The position numbers were made by a program, and so were the translations under genes. Positions 28,498 to 37,660 of a DNA stretch of 64,000 nt are shown one piece after another. The DNA is from Chloroflexi bacterium TSY (GTDB lineage Bacteria > Chloroflexota > Anaerolineae > Caldilineales > Caldilineaceae). The notes under the pieces were generated by a model, which had not been told where the DNA came from, searched no databases, and saw nothing but the letters and a program-made list of their open reading frames with translations. The stretch is taken from the NCBI GenBank assembly GCA_019217005.1, contig JAHBNG010000015.1, forward strand, positions 62,001 through 126,000, written 5' to 3'. Positions within the stretch are counted from its first letter, which is position 1, and every line of letters starts with the position of its first letter.

Positions 28498-30194
28498 GAC
28501 AAAGAATTGTGGATGTTGAAAATGTGTAAATAGCAAAGCTGAACTCAAGCAAAAGGTTACGGAAAGCCTGATGAACGGCAGAAAAGAGTTCATCCAAAAG
28601 CGAAGGGTCTTTGGGCTTTGGACCTCGCTTGGTTTTACCTGCACCAGCAAGAACAGGCTTGATGATATGGTCCCGCAAAACAATCAAAGCTGAAATAGCC
28701 TGAAGGCCATCAGGCGTGGGCGAATATTTGCGGGAGTTACCGATGCGAGTGACAAGGTTCTTAGCTCGCAGCTTCTTCAAATCATAGGCAGCCTGACGGG
28801 GTGAATAATCAGGAAAAAGGTGAGCAAAGCGCTCTTTGACTTGGTTAGCTAGTTGAGAAGCTGTAAAGCCAGTAGGTGCGGGTGCCAAAGCAAGAACGGA
28901 ACTGAGTACAGCTCGGATTCGAGGTTGGTCAAGATGAATGCCAGCGAGTTTGGATGCACCAAGAGATGCTGGCTCAGGAAGAGAATCAAGCAATCCATCG
29001 TCAATAAAGGCGGCATCAATCGCCTGAATGGTGTTGAGAAAATGAGTCAGGGCTGGTTTTAGGTAATCAAGGATCTCGCCGAAGTATTTCAAAGAGCGCC
29101 GTAGCGGTAGCCGTTTCACATTGTGAGCAATGACCTCGATACGGAGTGTGTTCTCGCCTTTGGTGTACATTTTGAGCGTCAGTGAACTGAAATGCACTTT
29201 AAAGATTGTCAAATCGTCCATAGGTTTCTCGATAACACATTCTAAACGGGGTGTTTTTTTCCCTCTGCGCCAGTGAGGACGTCCTCTTGTACCGAAGATG
29301 GTTTTGACCGTTTTGATATCCATTCTAGAACGCATATGGTCGATAACACTATCGAAAATCTGTTCCATTTGAGGTCCTCGGTTAAATATCAAATTTCGAC
29401 TCAGTTCTGTTTGATAGACAGAGTAATTGTATTTGAATCTCGTTGCTCTTTGGTCTTCTAATGAGAGCGCAAAATGAAGGCAAGTTGAGTAAATCCAACG
29501 GTCGCAAACCTGGCCCAATTGCCCTATCGCACTCGCTGAGCACAAGGTATCTGCTATTTCGGCCAACCCATCTGGATCTGAAATGTTGGCAAAACTATTG
29601 CTTTCCTTCTCCAAGGTAATATCGACTTTCTGGGCTTGACGAGCTACATACTCATGCCCGTTCAAGAATATCTGCGCCCCAAACGGGGGATGTGGGCTGA
29701 GTCGGATCGTGATATGGCCCCACGACGGGTCCATGATATGAAACCAGTACTGCTTGACAAAAGGATACTTCTTCTAAATGAATTCTCTTCTTATCCTTAC
29801 TTTCTTTGACATGCCACGTCGGTGCACTAAATTTACTCACCAAGATCGCAAATACACCCACAAACGCTGGATCGTCTGGGATATAGGTCTCGGCAAGCTC
29901 ATGTTTGCGTACACCACTTTCACAATCAATGACTGGTATCCCTTCCGCCTCCGCATACGCCCGCAACCGACGCGCATACTCACGCGCAAATCGCATCAGC
30001 CTCGCCGTATTCAGCCCGTCATCCGACCCTTGCCAACTGCGCCACCAGACTCGAAACCCGCCGCCGTTTTGACCCATCGACCAATAGGCATTCAGCACGA
30101 TTCGATCGACACAATCATATTGCCCCTCTATGTACTCAGCATATGTTTCGCTAAACTCATCGACCGGCGGGCGGATTTCTGTCTTGACTACCAT
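28498..30194 (-). pseudogene. Uncharacterised conserved protein of the higB-interrupting element (one frameshift)
   Basis: ATG 30194 has an excellent AGGAGAAGG site. The first frame (to about 29760) has GQNGGGFRVWWRSWQG and YIPDDPAFVGVF. After a 1-nt frame change near 29755-29765 the second frame continues KKYPFVKQYWFHIMDPSWGHITIRL, PPFGAQIFLNGHEYVARQA, and a C-terminal part with a winged-helix-like stretch SPRQAAYDLKKLRAKNLVTRIG. Total about 565 aa. I recall related proteins as hypothetical in many environmental bacteria but know of no assigned function. Its position inside a toxin gene suggests that it is the mobility or replication protein of an element. The frame then runs into higB without its own stop. 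Confidence 0.6.
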
Positions 30195-30349
30195 GACCCC
30201 TTCTCCTTTGCTTTTGCTGGCTTCACTTGACCTGCACTTCGTATCGGAGAAATGCACTTCGTGTCAACTGTCCCGTAGGGACCCCTTTTTTTGAGCGTAG
30301 TCTCGAAAAAATGCTAGATTTTGGGGGCAATACTCATGATACCCAGCAA
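28498..30349 (-). mobile_element. Putative new 1.85-kb insertion element interrupting higB
   Basis: The two halves of a HigB toxin gene are separated by about 1852 bp. Both junctions carry a GATAT-TGG-type sequence on the minus strand (plus CCATATATC at 30350-30358, CCAATATC at 28490-28497), compatible with a target duplication of about 8 bp. The only gene inside is the uncharacterised protein at 28498-30194. The upstream 150 bp includes a small hairpin GGGGTCCCTACGGGAC. No clear terminal inverted repeats were seen, so the class is unknown. Confidence 0.55.
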
Positions 30350-30433
30350 CCATATATCTAAGTTCTCTTTGGCATCTGGGTAGGTTTTTGTATACTCAAG
30401 TAATCTTTTCTTCGTAATCACGCGCAATCCCAT
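30350..30433 (-). pseudogene. higB: HigB-type toxin, N-terminal fragment
   Basis: ATG 30433 starts MGLRVITKKRLLEYTKTYP and DAKENLDIW, the standard opening of HigB toxins (VITKKRLxEY, HPDAxxxLxxW pattern). GGGA lies upstream. The frame then enters the inserted element and stops 11 codons later. Together with 28373-28497 it accounts for about two thirds of a toxin. Too short to be active. Confidence 0.8.
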
Positions 30434-30487
30434 GATGGAATCCCTTTGAATAAAGAATCTTAGCAAGTTGCGAATTGTTTACTGTGA

Positions 30488-30515
30488 ATTATATTACAAT
30501 TCTCTGTCAGCACAA
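30488..30515 (-). promoter_or_regulatory. Predicted sigma-70 promoter for the higBA-hen1-pnkp unit
   Basis: On the minus strand TTGTGC (plus 30510-30515), a 16-nt spacer and TATAAT (plus 30488-30493) lie 55 nt upstream of the higB ATG. This probably was the promoter of the whole toxin-antitoxin plus RNA-repair operon. The inserted element now separates it from hen1. The region 30516-30693 towards mobA shows nothing else recognisable. Confidence 0.5.
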
Positions 30516-30693
30516 ATGATTTGATATGTTGCTTATTGACCACTGAGTAATCGTTCGGTATCCTTTGCTCATTAGACAAATGTGTGCTGAATAGTCATCT
30601 TGCTAGATCTATGTGATCGAATTGCACACTTTTCATAGATGCGCCGATATCCATTCTTTGAGCAACTAGTTAATCGTACATAACAAATGCTCT

Positions 30694-31380
30694 ATGCAAT
30701 CGATTCCCACACATCCAATTGACCCAACTCTCGTCATCAACGCTGGCGGCGAAAGTCGTCGTATGGGGCGATCCAAGGCATTGTTACCCGTGCCGCCTGA
30801 CCATCGCGCACTAATTGCACATATCGCGCATCGCTTGCAACCTCTGCGTCCGCAGCGAATCGTGATCGTCACCAATGATCCCAAAATTGCCGCGTTGACC
30901 GATATTCCAGGACCAGTGGAGTATATCTCTGACAGGCATCCCGGCATGGGCGCACTTGGTGGCATCGCAACGGCCCTCTCTCTCTGCGATAGCTGGGCGA
31001 TCATGGTTGCCTGTGATCTGCCATTTGTCGCCCCCAAGCTCTTTGCCAAGCTCTGCAAGATTGCGGGGGAGGTCAAGACAAGCCATTCAAATCAACAAGA
31101 AGAGGCACAATGGGACGCCGTTGTGCCTTTCGTGGAGGGCTATGCCCAGACTCTGCATGCACTCTATCATAGACGATGCTTACCTGCCGTTGAAACACTA
31201 CTTGCGAGTGGCGAACGCAAGGTGAGCCGTTTCTTCCCTGCCGTGCGGGTCCGATCGGTCAGTGAAGATGAACTCCGACCCTATGATTCGACGTTGCGGT
31301 CGTTTATGAACGTCAATACGCCAGAAGAGTGGGCAAACGCGCTCAGAATCATAGAGCAGGATCTGATTCAAGGAACGTGA
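30694..31380 (+). CDS. mobA: Molybdenum cofactor guanylyltransferase (MobA-like)
   Basis: 228 aa nucleotidyltransferase. The N-terminal GTP-binding motif is INAGGESRRMGRSKALLPV (LAGGxSxRMGxxK type), followed by HPGMGALGGIATAL and the metal-binding MVACDLPFV (DxP). The end FMNVNTPEEW is the usual MobA tail. It would couple GMP (or another nucleotide) to molybdopterin in the cytoplasm. The start ATG 30694 lacks a strong ribosome site. The two moeA genes follow, so this is a cofactor-maturation cluster for the tungsten/molybdenum enzymes downstream. Confidence 0.88.
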   Translation: MQSIPTHPIDPTLVINAGGESRRMGRSKALLPVPPDHRALIAHIAHRLQPLRPQRIVIVTNDPKIAALTDIPGPVEYISDRHPGMGALGGIATALSLCDSWAIMVACDLPFVAPKLFAKLCKIAGEVKTSHSNQQEEAQWDAVVPFVEGYAQTLHALYHRRCLPAVETLLASGERKVSRFFPAVRVRSVSEDELRPYDSTLRSFMNVNTPEEWANALRIIEQDLIQGT

Positions 31381-31514
31381 TTCGTTGGGCAACACGTGCG
31401 ACATGTTGTACCAATCGGATCCAATTATTGGCGTGTCAACAAACGTACGCTATCATCAAAATGGTGTTCGTCATCGTTGCGTCCAGATGGCAAAGTTTAT
31501 TCATTGGTGGTGCT

Positions 31515-31535
31515 GAACAAACAAGCTGTTTGTTC
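31515..31535. repeat. Family H small hairpin, copy 1
   Basis: Arms GAACAAACA and TGTTTGTTC around a 3-nt AGC loop, with a shared context GTGCT at the left and TAC at the right. Other copies are at 42054-42074 and 56089-56109, with a variant at 45112-45132. REP-like, in the mobA-moeA gap. Confidence 0.75.
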
Positions 31536-31646
31536 TACAATTGGACGAACGATGCCCAAAGCCATCAAGTTCACATAGGCACCAACCAACGGGCCGAACA
31601 ATTTTCTGCCATACAACAAGAAAGAAATTGGTTCACGCAACGCGCA

Positions 31647-32918
31647 ATGAGTGAATTTTTCAACGTACGAACTCCAGAAGAAGCAGAGGCTCTCCTAACA
31701 AAACACTTCCAGCCTCAGGTTCGGGCTGAGCGACTCTCAACGGCGGCAGCGCTCGACCGCATTCTGGTTGAATCGTTGACTTCCCCCCAAGATTTGCCCG
31801 ACTTTGTGCGTTCAACTGTGGATGGATATGCAGCGAATGCAGCTGATACATATGGCGCTTCTCCTGGGTTGCCAGCCTTTTTGACAGTTGTTGGTGAAGT
31901 CCCAATGGGCCAGCGCACCAATCTGCAACTGGGTGTGGGTGAGGCAGCGCTGGTTCACACGGGAGGGATGTTGCCTGGCGGTGCTTCCGCTGTCGTAATG
32001 GTTGAAAACACACAGCTTGTTGACACAATGGCTGGCACTCGTTCAGACGAGGAAGCAAATCGCGTAGTTGGTAGCATTGAGGTGATGACTGCCGTTGCAG
32101 AAGGTGAGAATCTGATCCAGATTGGTGAAGATGTACACAAGGACGAGACTGTTCTGACTGCCGGACGACAATTGCGTCCTCAGGACATTGGGGCAATGTT
32201 GGCGTTGGGCATCACAACAATCAATGTGGCCATTCCGCCGAAAGTTGCCATCATCTCTACTGGTGATGAAGTTGTCCCGCCTGAGCAATCAACGGTGCCG
32301 GGGCAAATTCGCGACATCAATTCCTATACGCTGGCGGCACTGACGCAGCGTGCGGGGGGTAAGCCCATTCTTTGTGGAATCGTTGCCGATGAACGCACTG
32401 CGTTAGAAGCTGCCGCCACAAAAGCACACGCTGATGCCGATATTGTTGTCCTGTCGGCTGGTAGCTCGGTTTCCTATCGTGATATGAGCGTCGACGTCAT
32501 TGCTGGGTTGGGCTCTCCTGGTGTGCTCGTGCATGGAGTGAGCGTACGACCGGGTAAACCAACCATTGTAGCTGTCTGTGATGGAAAGCCCGTCTTTGGC
32601 TTGCCAGGCAATCCCGTATCAGCCATGGTCATCTTTGATTTACTTGTGGCGCCAACCATTCGAATGATGCTCGGCATGAAGAGAGGCACGCCAAAGCAAA
32701 TTCAAGCATTTCTGGGGCGCAACGTTGCGTCGGCAGCAGGACGTGAGGATTATGTGCAAGTTCGACTCGAAGAACGGGACGGTGAACAGTGGGCGACTCC
32801 AGTGTTTGGGAAGTCGAACTTGATCTATACATTGGTTCATGCCGATGGTCTTGTCAAAGTGCCGTTGGATGCAAATGGGATTCGTGAAGGGGAGCGCGTG
32901 ACGGTCTATTTGCATTAA
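31647..32918 (+). CDS. moeA: Molybdopterin molybdotransferase MoeA, first copy
   Basis: 423 aa. Inserts molybdate or tungstate into adenylylated molybdopterin. Motifs: DLPDFVRSTVDGYA near residue 50, VHTGGMLPGGASAVVMVENT, IGEDV, RPQDIGAMLALG, ISTGDEVV, the MoCF-binding segment VVLSAGSSVSYRDM, and FGLPGNPVSAMV with the conserved LPGNP. The start is set at ATG 31647 (MSEFFNV), where homology begins; the frame is open further upstream through a family-H repeat. A second moeA follows, and organisms with both Mo and W enzymes often carry two MoeA with different metal preference. Which metal this one prefers cannot be told. Confidence 0.9.
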   Translation: MSEFFNVRTPEEAEALLTKHFQPQVRAERLSTAAALDRILVESLTSPQDLPDFVRSTVDGYAANAADTYGASPGLPAFLTVVGEVPMGQRTNLQLGVGEAALVHTGGMLPGGASAVVMVENTQLVDTMAGTRSDEEANRVVGSIEVMTAVAEGENLIQIGEDVHKDETVLTAGRQLRPQDIGAMLALGITTINVAIPPKVAIISTGDEVVPPEQSTVPGQIRDINSYTLAALTQRAGGKPILCGIVADERTALEAAATKAHADADIVVLSAGSSVSYRDMSVDVIAGLGSPGVLVHGVSVRPGKPTIVAVCDGKPVFGLPGNPVSAMVIFDLLVAPTIRMMLGMKRGTPKQIQAFLGRNVASAAGREDYVQVRLEERDGEQWATPVFGKSNLIYTLVHADGLVKVPLDANGIREGERVTVYLH

Positions 32919-32938
32919 TATTCGTGCCGCCTCATCTA

Positions 32939-33072
32939 TATAGATGTTTAGATAATGTTTTTCCACGCAAAACAGTGGCTTGTCAGCATTGCAGCCGGTC
33001 ATCTAGTCAGCTCTCTGGCTGACCGGCTGCAATGCCATCGATGACAGGAAAATCTTTTCCTGAAAGGCTATA
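32939..33072. repeat. Family A hairpin repeat, copy 2
   Basis: 134 bp from TATAGATGTTTAGATAATG to GAAAGGCTATA, with an inner inverted repeat around CAGCCGGTC. The following 227 bp before the second moeA hold no recognisable gene. Confidence 0.8.
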
Positions 33073-33299
33073 GCATTCGATGAGCCACTATTTTGACGCA
33101 ACGAATATTTGAATCATGGGAATCAATATGGCTCTTCAGGAATTCAGGAGATGGACAAGCTCAAAAATGACGAGCGCCGGTTGAGTGGCGGAGCCGTATC
33201 GAAACCAAAGCGGATCTACTCTTTGAGATCCGGTTGAGCCATCACTACAAATGAAGCGTTTGTCGTTGATGAGCCAGATGACACGAAGGATAAAATGCA

Positions 33300-35276
33300 G
33301 TGCCCGATACACCTGAACAATTAACGCGCAACGTCTATCTACACGATGTTGCCTTACATGAAGCATTGGCCGCATGGTACGCAGCCCTCGATGCGCGCGA
33401 CCTGTTGACCCCGCGCGGCACTGAGAACATCCCTGTGACAGATGCCTGTGGACGGGTGACGGCCCTGCCTGTCTGGGCGAAAATTTCTTCCCCCCACTAT
33501 CATGCTTCAGCGATGGATGGATACGCGGTACGAGCCGAGTCGACCCATAGAGCCACTGAAACAAGTCCCAAACAGTTGGTCATTGGCACGGACGCCATCC
33601 CCGTTGATACCGGTGATCCGCTTCCTCAGGGCATGAATGCCGTCATCATGCTCGAGCAGACACAGTTGCTCAAATCCGATGATGGTGACTGCATTGAGAT
33701 ACTTGCTGCAACTGCTCCGTGGCGGCACGTGCGCTCGATGGGCGAGGATATGGTGGCAACTGAACTGGTTTTACCCGCCAATCATTTGTTGCGCCCTCAG
33801 GATTTGGGAGCGATTGCTGGCTCTGGTCATCGTCAAGTGACCGTCTATCGTCGGCCACGAGTTGCCATCCTGCCAACAGGGACCGAATTGGTGCAACCCG
33901 GCGTCGATTTGAAGCCGGGACAGATTGTCGAGTACAACTCAATCATGTTGGGAGCACAGGCCGAAGAAGCAGGGTGCGCCATAACCCGCTTACCCATCGT
34001 TGCGGATCGTTATGAAGAGATTCGCGAGGCTGTTGTTGCGGCATTGGAAAATCACGATCTCGTTGCGATCAATGCCGGCTCATCGGCGGGATCGGAGGAT
34101 TATACAGCGGCCATTGTGCGCGAATTGGGTGAACTGCAAGTTCACGGCATCGCCATTCGTCCGGGACATCCTGTCATATTAGGCACTGCTGAGAGTAATG
34201 GGCAAGGGCGGGCATTGGTTGGGATTCCAGGCTATCCCGTCTCTGCGGCTGTCACCTTTGAACGTATTGTTCTGCCTCTGCTCTATCGTTGGCAGGGGCA
34301 GTTGCCGCCAGAGCGACCCACGGTCGAAGCGACATTGACTCGCAAAACACTCTCGCCCATCGGTGAGGATGAGTTTATGCGCGTGAGCGTGGGGCAGGTC
34401 GGTGAGCGGGTTGTGGCAACACCCTTGGGACGGGGGGCAGGCGTCATTATGTCGCTGGTCAAAGCAGATGGCATCGTGACCATCCCACGCTTCTCTGAAG
34501 GGCACAACGCTGATGAAGAGGTGCAGGTGGAGTTGTTGCAGCCATCCAGATCCATTAGCAAATCGATTGTTTCGATCGGTAGTCATGATTTGACGCTGGA
34601 TTTGTTGGCCGATCAGCTGAGGCGTCAGAATCCTGATTTGCGTCTGACATCGGCTCACGTAGGCAGCTTGAGCGGCTTGCTTGCTCTACAACGAGGCGAA
34701 GCTCACTTTGCAGGTTCTCATCTACTGGACGAACAGTCCGGAACCTATAATGAATCATATATCCAGCAACTCCTTTCATCTCGCGGCATCAAGGTAGTTT
34801 TGCTTGGCTTTGTGCAACGGGAGCAGGGTTTGCTTGTCAACCATGGAAATCCAAAGCAATTGAACGGTTTGGAGGATCTGGTGCGGGATGACGTCTCCTT
34901 CATCAACCGACAAAGAGGTGCGGGGACCCGCGTGCTGCTGGACTATGAATTGAAACAGCGCGGATTGAATCCCCGCTCGATTCAGGGGTACGAACGGCAG
35001 GAATATACACATCTAGCCGTCGCCGCGGCTGTCAAAAGTGGCGCCGCTGATTGTGGGTTGGGCATTCGCGGCGCAGCCCGTGCGCTTGAACTCGATTTTG
35101 TCCCGTTGTTTCAGGAACGATATGATCTTGTTATTCCAATGGAACATTATGAAGGTGAAGAATTAGCGCCGCTATTGAAGATCATCCAACAAAGTCAATC
35201 GGGGTTTGCCGAACGAGTTGAAGCGCTGGGTGGGTATCAGACCGATCAGATGGGTGAAGTATTGGCTATATTGTAA
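33300..35276 (+). CDS. moeA: MoeA fused to a periplasmic-binding-protein-like domain
   Basis: 658 aa. Residues 1-415 are MoeA: SPHYHASAMDGYAV, PLPQGMNAVIMLEQT, SMGEDM, RPQDLGAIAGSG, LPTGTELV, AINAGSSAGSEDY, VGIPGYPVSAAV. Residues about 425-655 are a PBP-like domain (PF12727 type): IGSHDLTLDLLADQL, HVGSLSGLLALQRGEAHFAG, VSFINRQRGAGTR, SGAADCGLGIRGAA. Such domains resemble molybdate/tungstate or LysR effector sensors. The fusion is known in archaea and some bacteria, and may tie metal insertion to oxyanion recognition. GTG 33300 is the start, with AAGGA upstream. Intracellular: no signal peptide. Confidence 0.88.
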   Translation: MPDTPEQLTRNVYLHDVALHEALAAWYAALDARDLLTPRGTENIPVTDACGRVTALPVWAKISSPHYHASAMDGYAVRAESTHRATETSPKQLVIGTDAIPVDTGDPLPQGMNAVIMLEQTQLLKSDDGDCIEILAATAPWRHVRSMGEDMVATELVLPANHLLRPQDLGAIAGSGHRQVTVYRRPRVAILPTGTELVQPGVDLKPGQIVEYNSIMLGAQAEEAGCAITRLPIVADRYEEIREAVVAALENHDLVAINAGSSAGSEDYTAAIVRELGELQVHGIAIRPGHPVILGTAESNGQGRALVGIPGYPVSAAVTFERIVLPLLYRWQGQLPPERPTVEATLTRKTLSPIGEDEFMRVSVGQVGERVVATPLGRGAGVIMSLVKADGIVTIPRFSEGHNADEEVQVELLQPSRSISKSIVSIGSHDLTLDLLADQLRRQNPDLRLTSAHVGSLSGLLALQRGEAHFAGSHLLDEQSGTYNESYIQQLLSSRGIKVVLLGFVQREQGLLVNHGNPKQLNGLEDLVRDDVSFINRQRGAGTRVLLDYELKQRGLNPRSIQGYERQEYTHLAVAAAVKSGAADCGLGIRGAARALELDFVPLFQERYDLVIPMEHYEGEELAPLLKIIQQSQSGFAERVEALGGYQTDQMGEVLAIL

Positions 35277-35341
35277 CCGATTAGACAAAGCGCCAAGCGT
35301 CAAATTCACGGTTGCAAGCCTAGGGGCTAACGGAGAGAATC

Positions 35342-35632
35342 GTGTATGAGCGGACATTGCGACAAATGAAGGAGAAGATCCGCCAGCGGCAGTATGTCAT
35401 GACAATCCATGCAGAAGAGGAAATGGACGATGACGAATTGTCAATCTTTGATGTAGAAAGAGCAATTCTGACGGGCAGCATCGTTGAACGCCAGCAGGAT
35501 CATCAAACAGGTGAGTGGAAGTATCTTGTACTTGGGCAGTCTGTTCACGGCATCGAAATGACTGTGGTTGGCAAGGTGAGTATAACAGGCAAGCTCGTCA
35601 TCATTACAGTTTATCGCGAAGACGTAGCATGA
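35342..35632 (+). CDS. DUF4258 protein (toxin-like partner)
   Basis: 96 aa from GTG 35342 (GGAGAG upstream). QYVMTIHAEEEMDDDELSIFDVERAI with a conserved His and acidic cluster, then TGSIVERQQD and a YLVLG strand, is the DUF4258 pattern. That fold is related to the RelE/MqsR-type toxins. The stop overlaps the ATG of a YgiT-type zinc-finger gene (ATGA), the usual order for this toxin-antitoxin-like pair in Chloroflexota and Cyanobacteria. Activity as an mRNA interferase is an inference. Confidence 0.8.
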   Translation: MYERTLRQMKEKIRQRQYVMTIHAEEEMDDDELSIFDVERAILTGSIVERQQDHQTGEWKYLVLGQSVHGIEMTVVGKVSITGKLVIITVYREDVA

Positions 35633-35880
35633 ATACTATGAACGATCAAATAATCACATGTGACAATTGTGGGCGAACTGGTGCAAAGATCCGCTACGTA
35701 AGCCGTAGCTATGGGAAGGGTCAAAATTTACTGGTGATTGAGAATGTGCCAATTATTAGTTGCCCACACTGTGGTGAGAGTTATCTAACGGCGGATACAC
35801 TCCATGAAATCGAACGGATCAAGTTGCATCGCCAGAGTTTTGCTGTAGAGCGTCCAGTCCCAGTGGCAGTATTTGCCTAA
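35629..35880 (+). CDS. YgiT-type zinc-finger protein (antitoxin-like)
   Basis: 83 aa from ATG 35629, in the 4-nt overlap with the DUF4258 gene. CDNCG and CPHCGESYL are the two Cys pairs of the YgiT/MqsA N-terminal zinc finger. LTADTLHEIERIKLHR follows as a helix. Unlike full MqsA there is no C-terminal HTH, so it may neutralise its partner but is unlikely to bind DNA by that route. Confidence 0.8.
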   Translation: MNTMNDQIITCDNCGRTGAKIRYVSRSYGKGQNLLVIENVPIISCPHCGESYLTADTLHEIERIKLHRQSFAVERPVPVAVFA

Positions 35881-35920
35881 AAGAGATAAGGGGGATAGTC
35901 ACAGCAGGACTTTGTCTATT

Positions 35921-36005
35921 TAATAGACATTATAAGGATTCAAAGGTTCTCTCTGAGAAATTGCACAATCGTCAGGCAGAAATGTTCAATCCTTATAATG
36001 TCTAA
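35921..36005. repeat. Short family E-related repeat, copy 4
   Basis: 85 bp with the family E outer ends (TAATAGACATTATAAGGATT at the left, AATCCTTATAATGTCTAAT at the right, a near-perfect 19-bp inverted pair) but a different, shorter interior. It lies upstream of tupB. Confidence 0.8.
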
Positions 36006-36100
36006 TGATAACTGCCACCGGAATCGATAATGCTGCGATTATTTCAAAGAAACACCAATTGGTTTGCGCAACATAAGAAAAGAGGCAACTGATTAGCGAA

Positions 36101-36811
36101 TTGTTGCGCGGCTTTTTAGAGGCCGCTCGGGTCATCTTGATGGGAGATTCGGTTGTTGGTGAGATTGTCTTACTTTCGATGCGGGTTTCTGGCGTTGCCT
36201 TGATGTTCAGTGCATTGATTGGCGTGCCCCTTGGCGCCGTAATGGGGCTGACTCGGTTTCGGGGACGTGGCTTTATCATGGTCTCCATTTATATAGGAAT
36301 GGGGCTGCCGCCGGTCGTGGTCGGATTGTTCGTTTACCTCATGCTCTCACGTAAGGGACCTCTAGGAGATCTTGCTCTCTCCTTGATTCCAACTCTCTTT
36401 ACACCAGCTGCTATGATCGTGGCCCAAACGATTATTGCGTTGCCTTTGGTCGCTGGTTTTACAATGACAGCTGTGATGGGCGTGGATCCAAATCTGAGGG
36501 AGCAAATTGAAGCGCTGGGTGCAACATCTTTGCAATGTACGCTCACCATTCTACGTGAGGCTCGCGTGGGGGTAATCGTGGCAATCGTAGCAGGGTTTGG
36601 ACGGATTATATCGGAAGTGGGCGCGGTAATGTTGGTCGGAGGCAATATTGATCATCAAACCAGAGTATTGACAACGGCGATCGTGTTAGAGACACGCAAA
36701 GGTAACTTTGAGCTGGCGATCGCCTTGGGCATTATCTTGCTTTCATTGGCATTTATCAGCAACCTCTTTATGATGCGTTTGCAGGGGAACCTGAATGCTG
36801 GCTCGCGATAG
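36101..36811 (+). CDS. tupB: Tungstate ABC transporter permease (TupB-like)
   Basis: 236 aa, about five membrane helices. VLLSMRVSGVALMFSALIGVP at the start and the coupling loop EALGATSLQCTLTILREARVG (EAA motif) fit TupB/WtpB-like permeases; GFGRIISEVGAVMLVGGNI is the most conserved TupB stretch. It should carry tungstate (perhaps molybdate) through the membrane with TupC and TupA. The start is unclear: TTG 36101 is used here, but AAAGAGG lies 12 nt further up, near an in-frame CTG (36089) giving LISELLRGF. A family-D repeat separates it from tupC. Confidence 0.85.
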   Translation: MLRGFLEAARVILMGDSVVGEIVLLSMRVSGVALMFSALIGVPLGAVMGLTRFRGRGFIMVSIYIGMGLPPVVVGLFVYLMLSRKGPLGDLALSLIPTLFTPAAMIVAQTIIALPLVAGFTMTAVMGVDPNLREQIEALGATSLQCTLTILREARVGVIVAIVAGFGRIISEVGAVMLVGGNIDHQTRVLTTAIVLETRKGNFELAIALGIILLSLAFISNLFMMRLQGNLNAGSR

Positions 36812-36819
36812 CAATGATA

Positions 36820-36898
36820 GAGTGTGTACCACAAAGTGGGTAAACGGACGCCGCTCCGTCAGCAAATCGACTGCATTTACACACATTGGGACACACTC
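36820..36898. repeat. Family D MITE-like repeat, copy 2
   Basis: 79 bp with ends GAGTGTGTACCACAAAGTG and CATTGGGACACACTC, in opposite orientation to copy 1. It fills the tupB-tupC gap and may affect the operon's mRNA. Confidence 0.85.
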
Positions 36899-36913
36899 CC
36901 GATGATACGATAA

Positions 36914-37660
36914 ATGAAGAGTACTTTGTTTTATCTACGTGATGTCACAAAGCATTATGGCAATCGCACTGTTCTACATGTTGATGAGTTAACGATTTAC
37001 CAAAGTGAAATTCTGACAATCATCGGGCCAAGCGGGTCGGGCAAAAGTACCCTCCTTCGTCTCCTCAATTTTCTCAACCAACCATCAAGTGGCAAAATTC
37101 AATTTGCGGAGAGCACTTATGATGATCTCACGCGTCCCGCACTTGACGTACGTCGTCGAATTACGACTGTGTTTCAGCGTCCTGTTTTGCTGAATCGAAC
37201 TGTCTATGAGAATGTTGCATATGGCCTCAAATTGCGTTCAGGTGCCTCTCGTCGGCTGAACACCAGCCGCGATCCCGTTTCGGTCGCCTTGTCACAAGTG
37301 AAACTGACTCATCTAGCCAACAAATCGGCTCGAACTCTTTCCGGTGGCGAGATGCAGCGGGTTGCTCTGGCACGGGCGATGGTTCTGCGCCCAGATGTTC
37401 TGTTGTTGGACGAACCAACAGCCAATCTGGATCCGCAGAATGTTGCGATGATTGAGTCGATTGTCAGGATGCTTAATGAGGAACTAGGAACAACGATTGT
37501 TTTAGTCACTCACAATATTTTTCAAGCGCGCCGATTGGCTCATCGTGTTCTATTTCTGTTAGATGGGCGGATTATCGAGAGTGGGACACGGGAAGATTTT
37601 TTTGACAATCCTCAAGATTCAAAAACCCAGTCCTTTATTAAAGGTGACATGATCTATTAA
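36914..37660 (+). CDS. tupC: Tungstate ABC transporter ATPase (TupC-like)
   Basis: 248 aa. Walker A GPSGSGKSTLL near residue 39, Q-loop VFQRPVLLNRTVYENVAYGL, signature TLSGGEMQRVALARA, Walker B VLLLDEPTANLDP and switch histidine VTHNIFQA. The RPVLLNRTVYENV segment is typical of the TupC/WtpC-like group. It drives tungstate import with TupB. The stop TAA falls inside the 8-bp target duplication of the IS4 element directly downstream, so the gene itself is intact but is separated from tupA by 1.7 kb. Confidence 0.88.
   Translation: MKSTLFYLRDVTKHYGNRTVLHVDELTIYQSEILTIIGPSGSGKSTLLRLLNFLNQPSSGKIQFAESTYDDLTRPALDVRRRITTVFQRPVLLNRTVYENVAYGLKLRSGASRRLNTSRDPVSVALSQVKLTHLANKSARTLSGGEMQRVALARAMVLRPDVLLLDEPTANLDPQNVAMIESIVRMLNEELGTTIVLVTHNIFQARRLAHRVLFLLDGRIIESGTREDFFDNPQDSKTQSFIKGDMIY

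Noticed and set aside
33136..33564. 142-codon minus-strand frame
   Set aside because: Antisense to the start of the second moeA and without family similarity.
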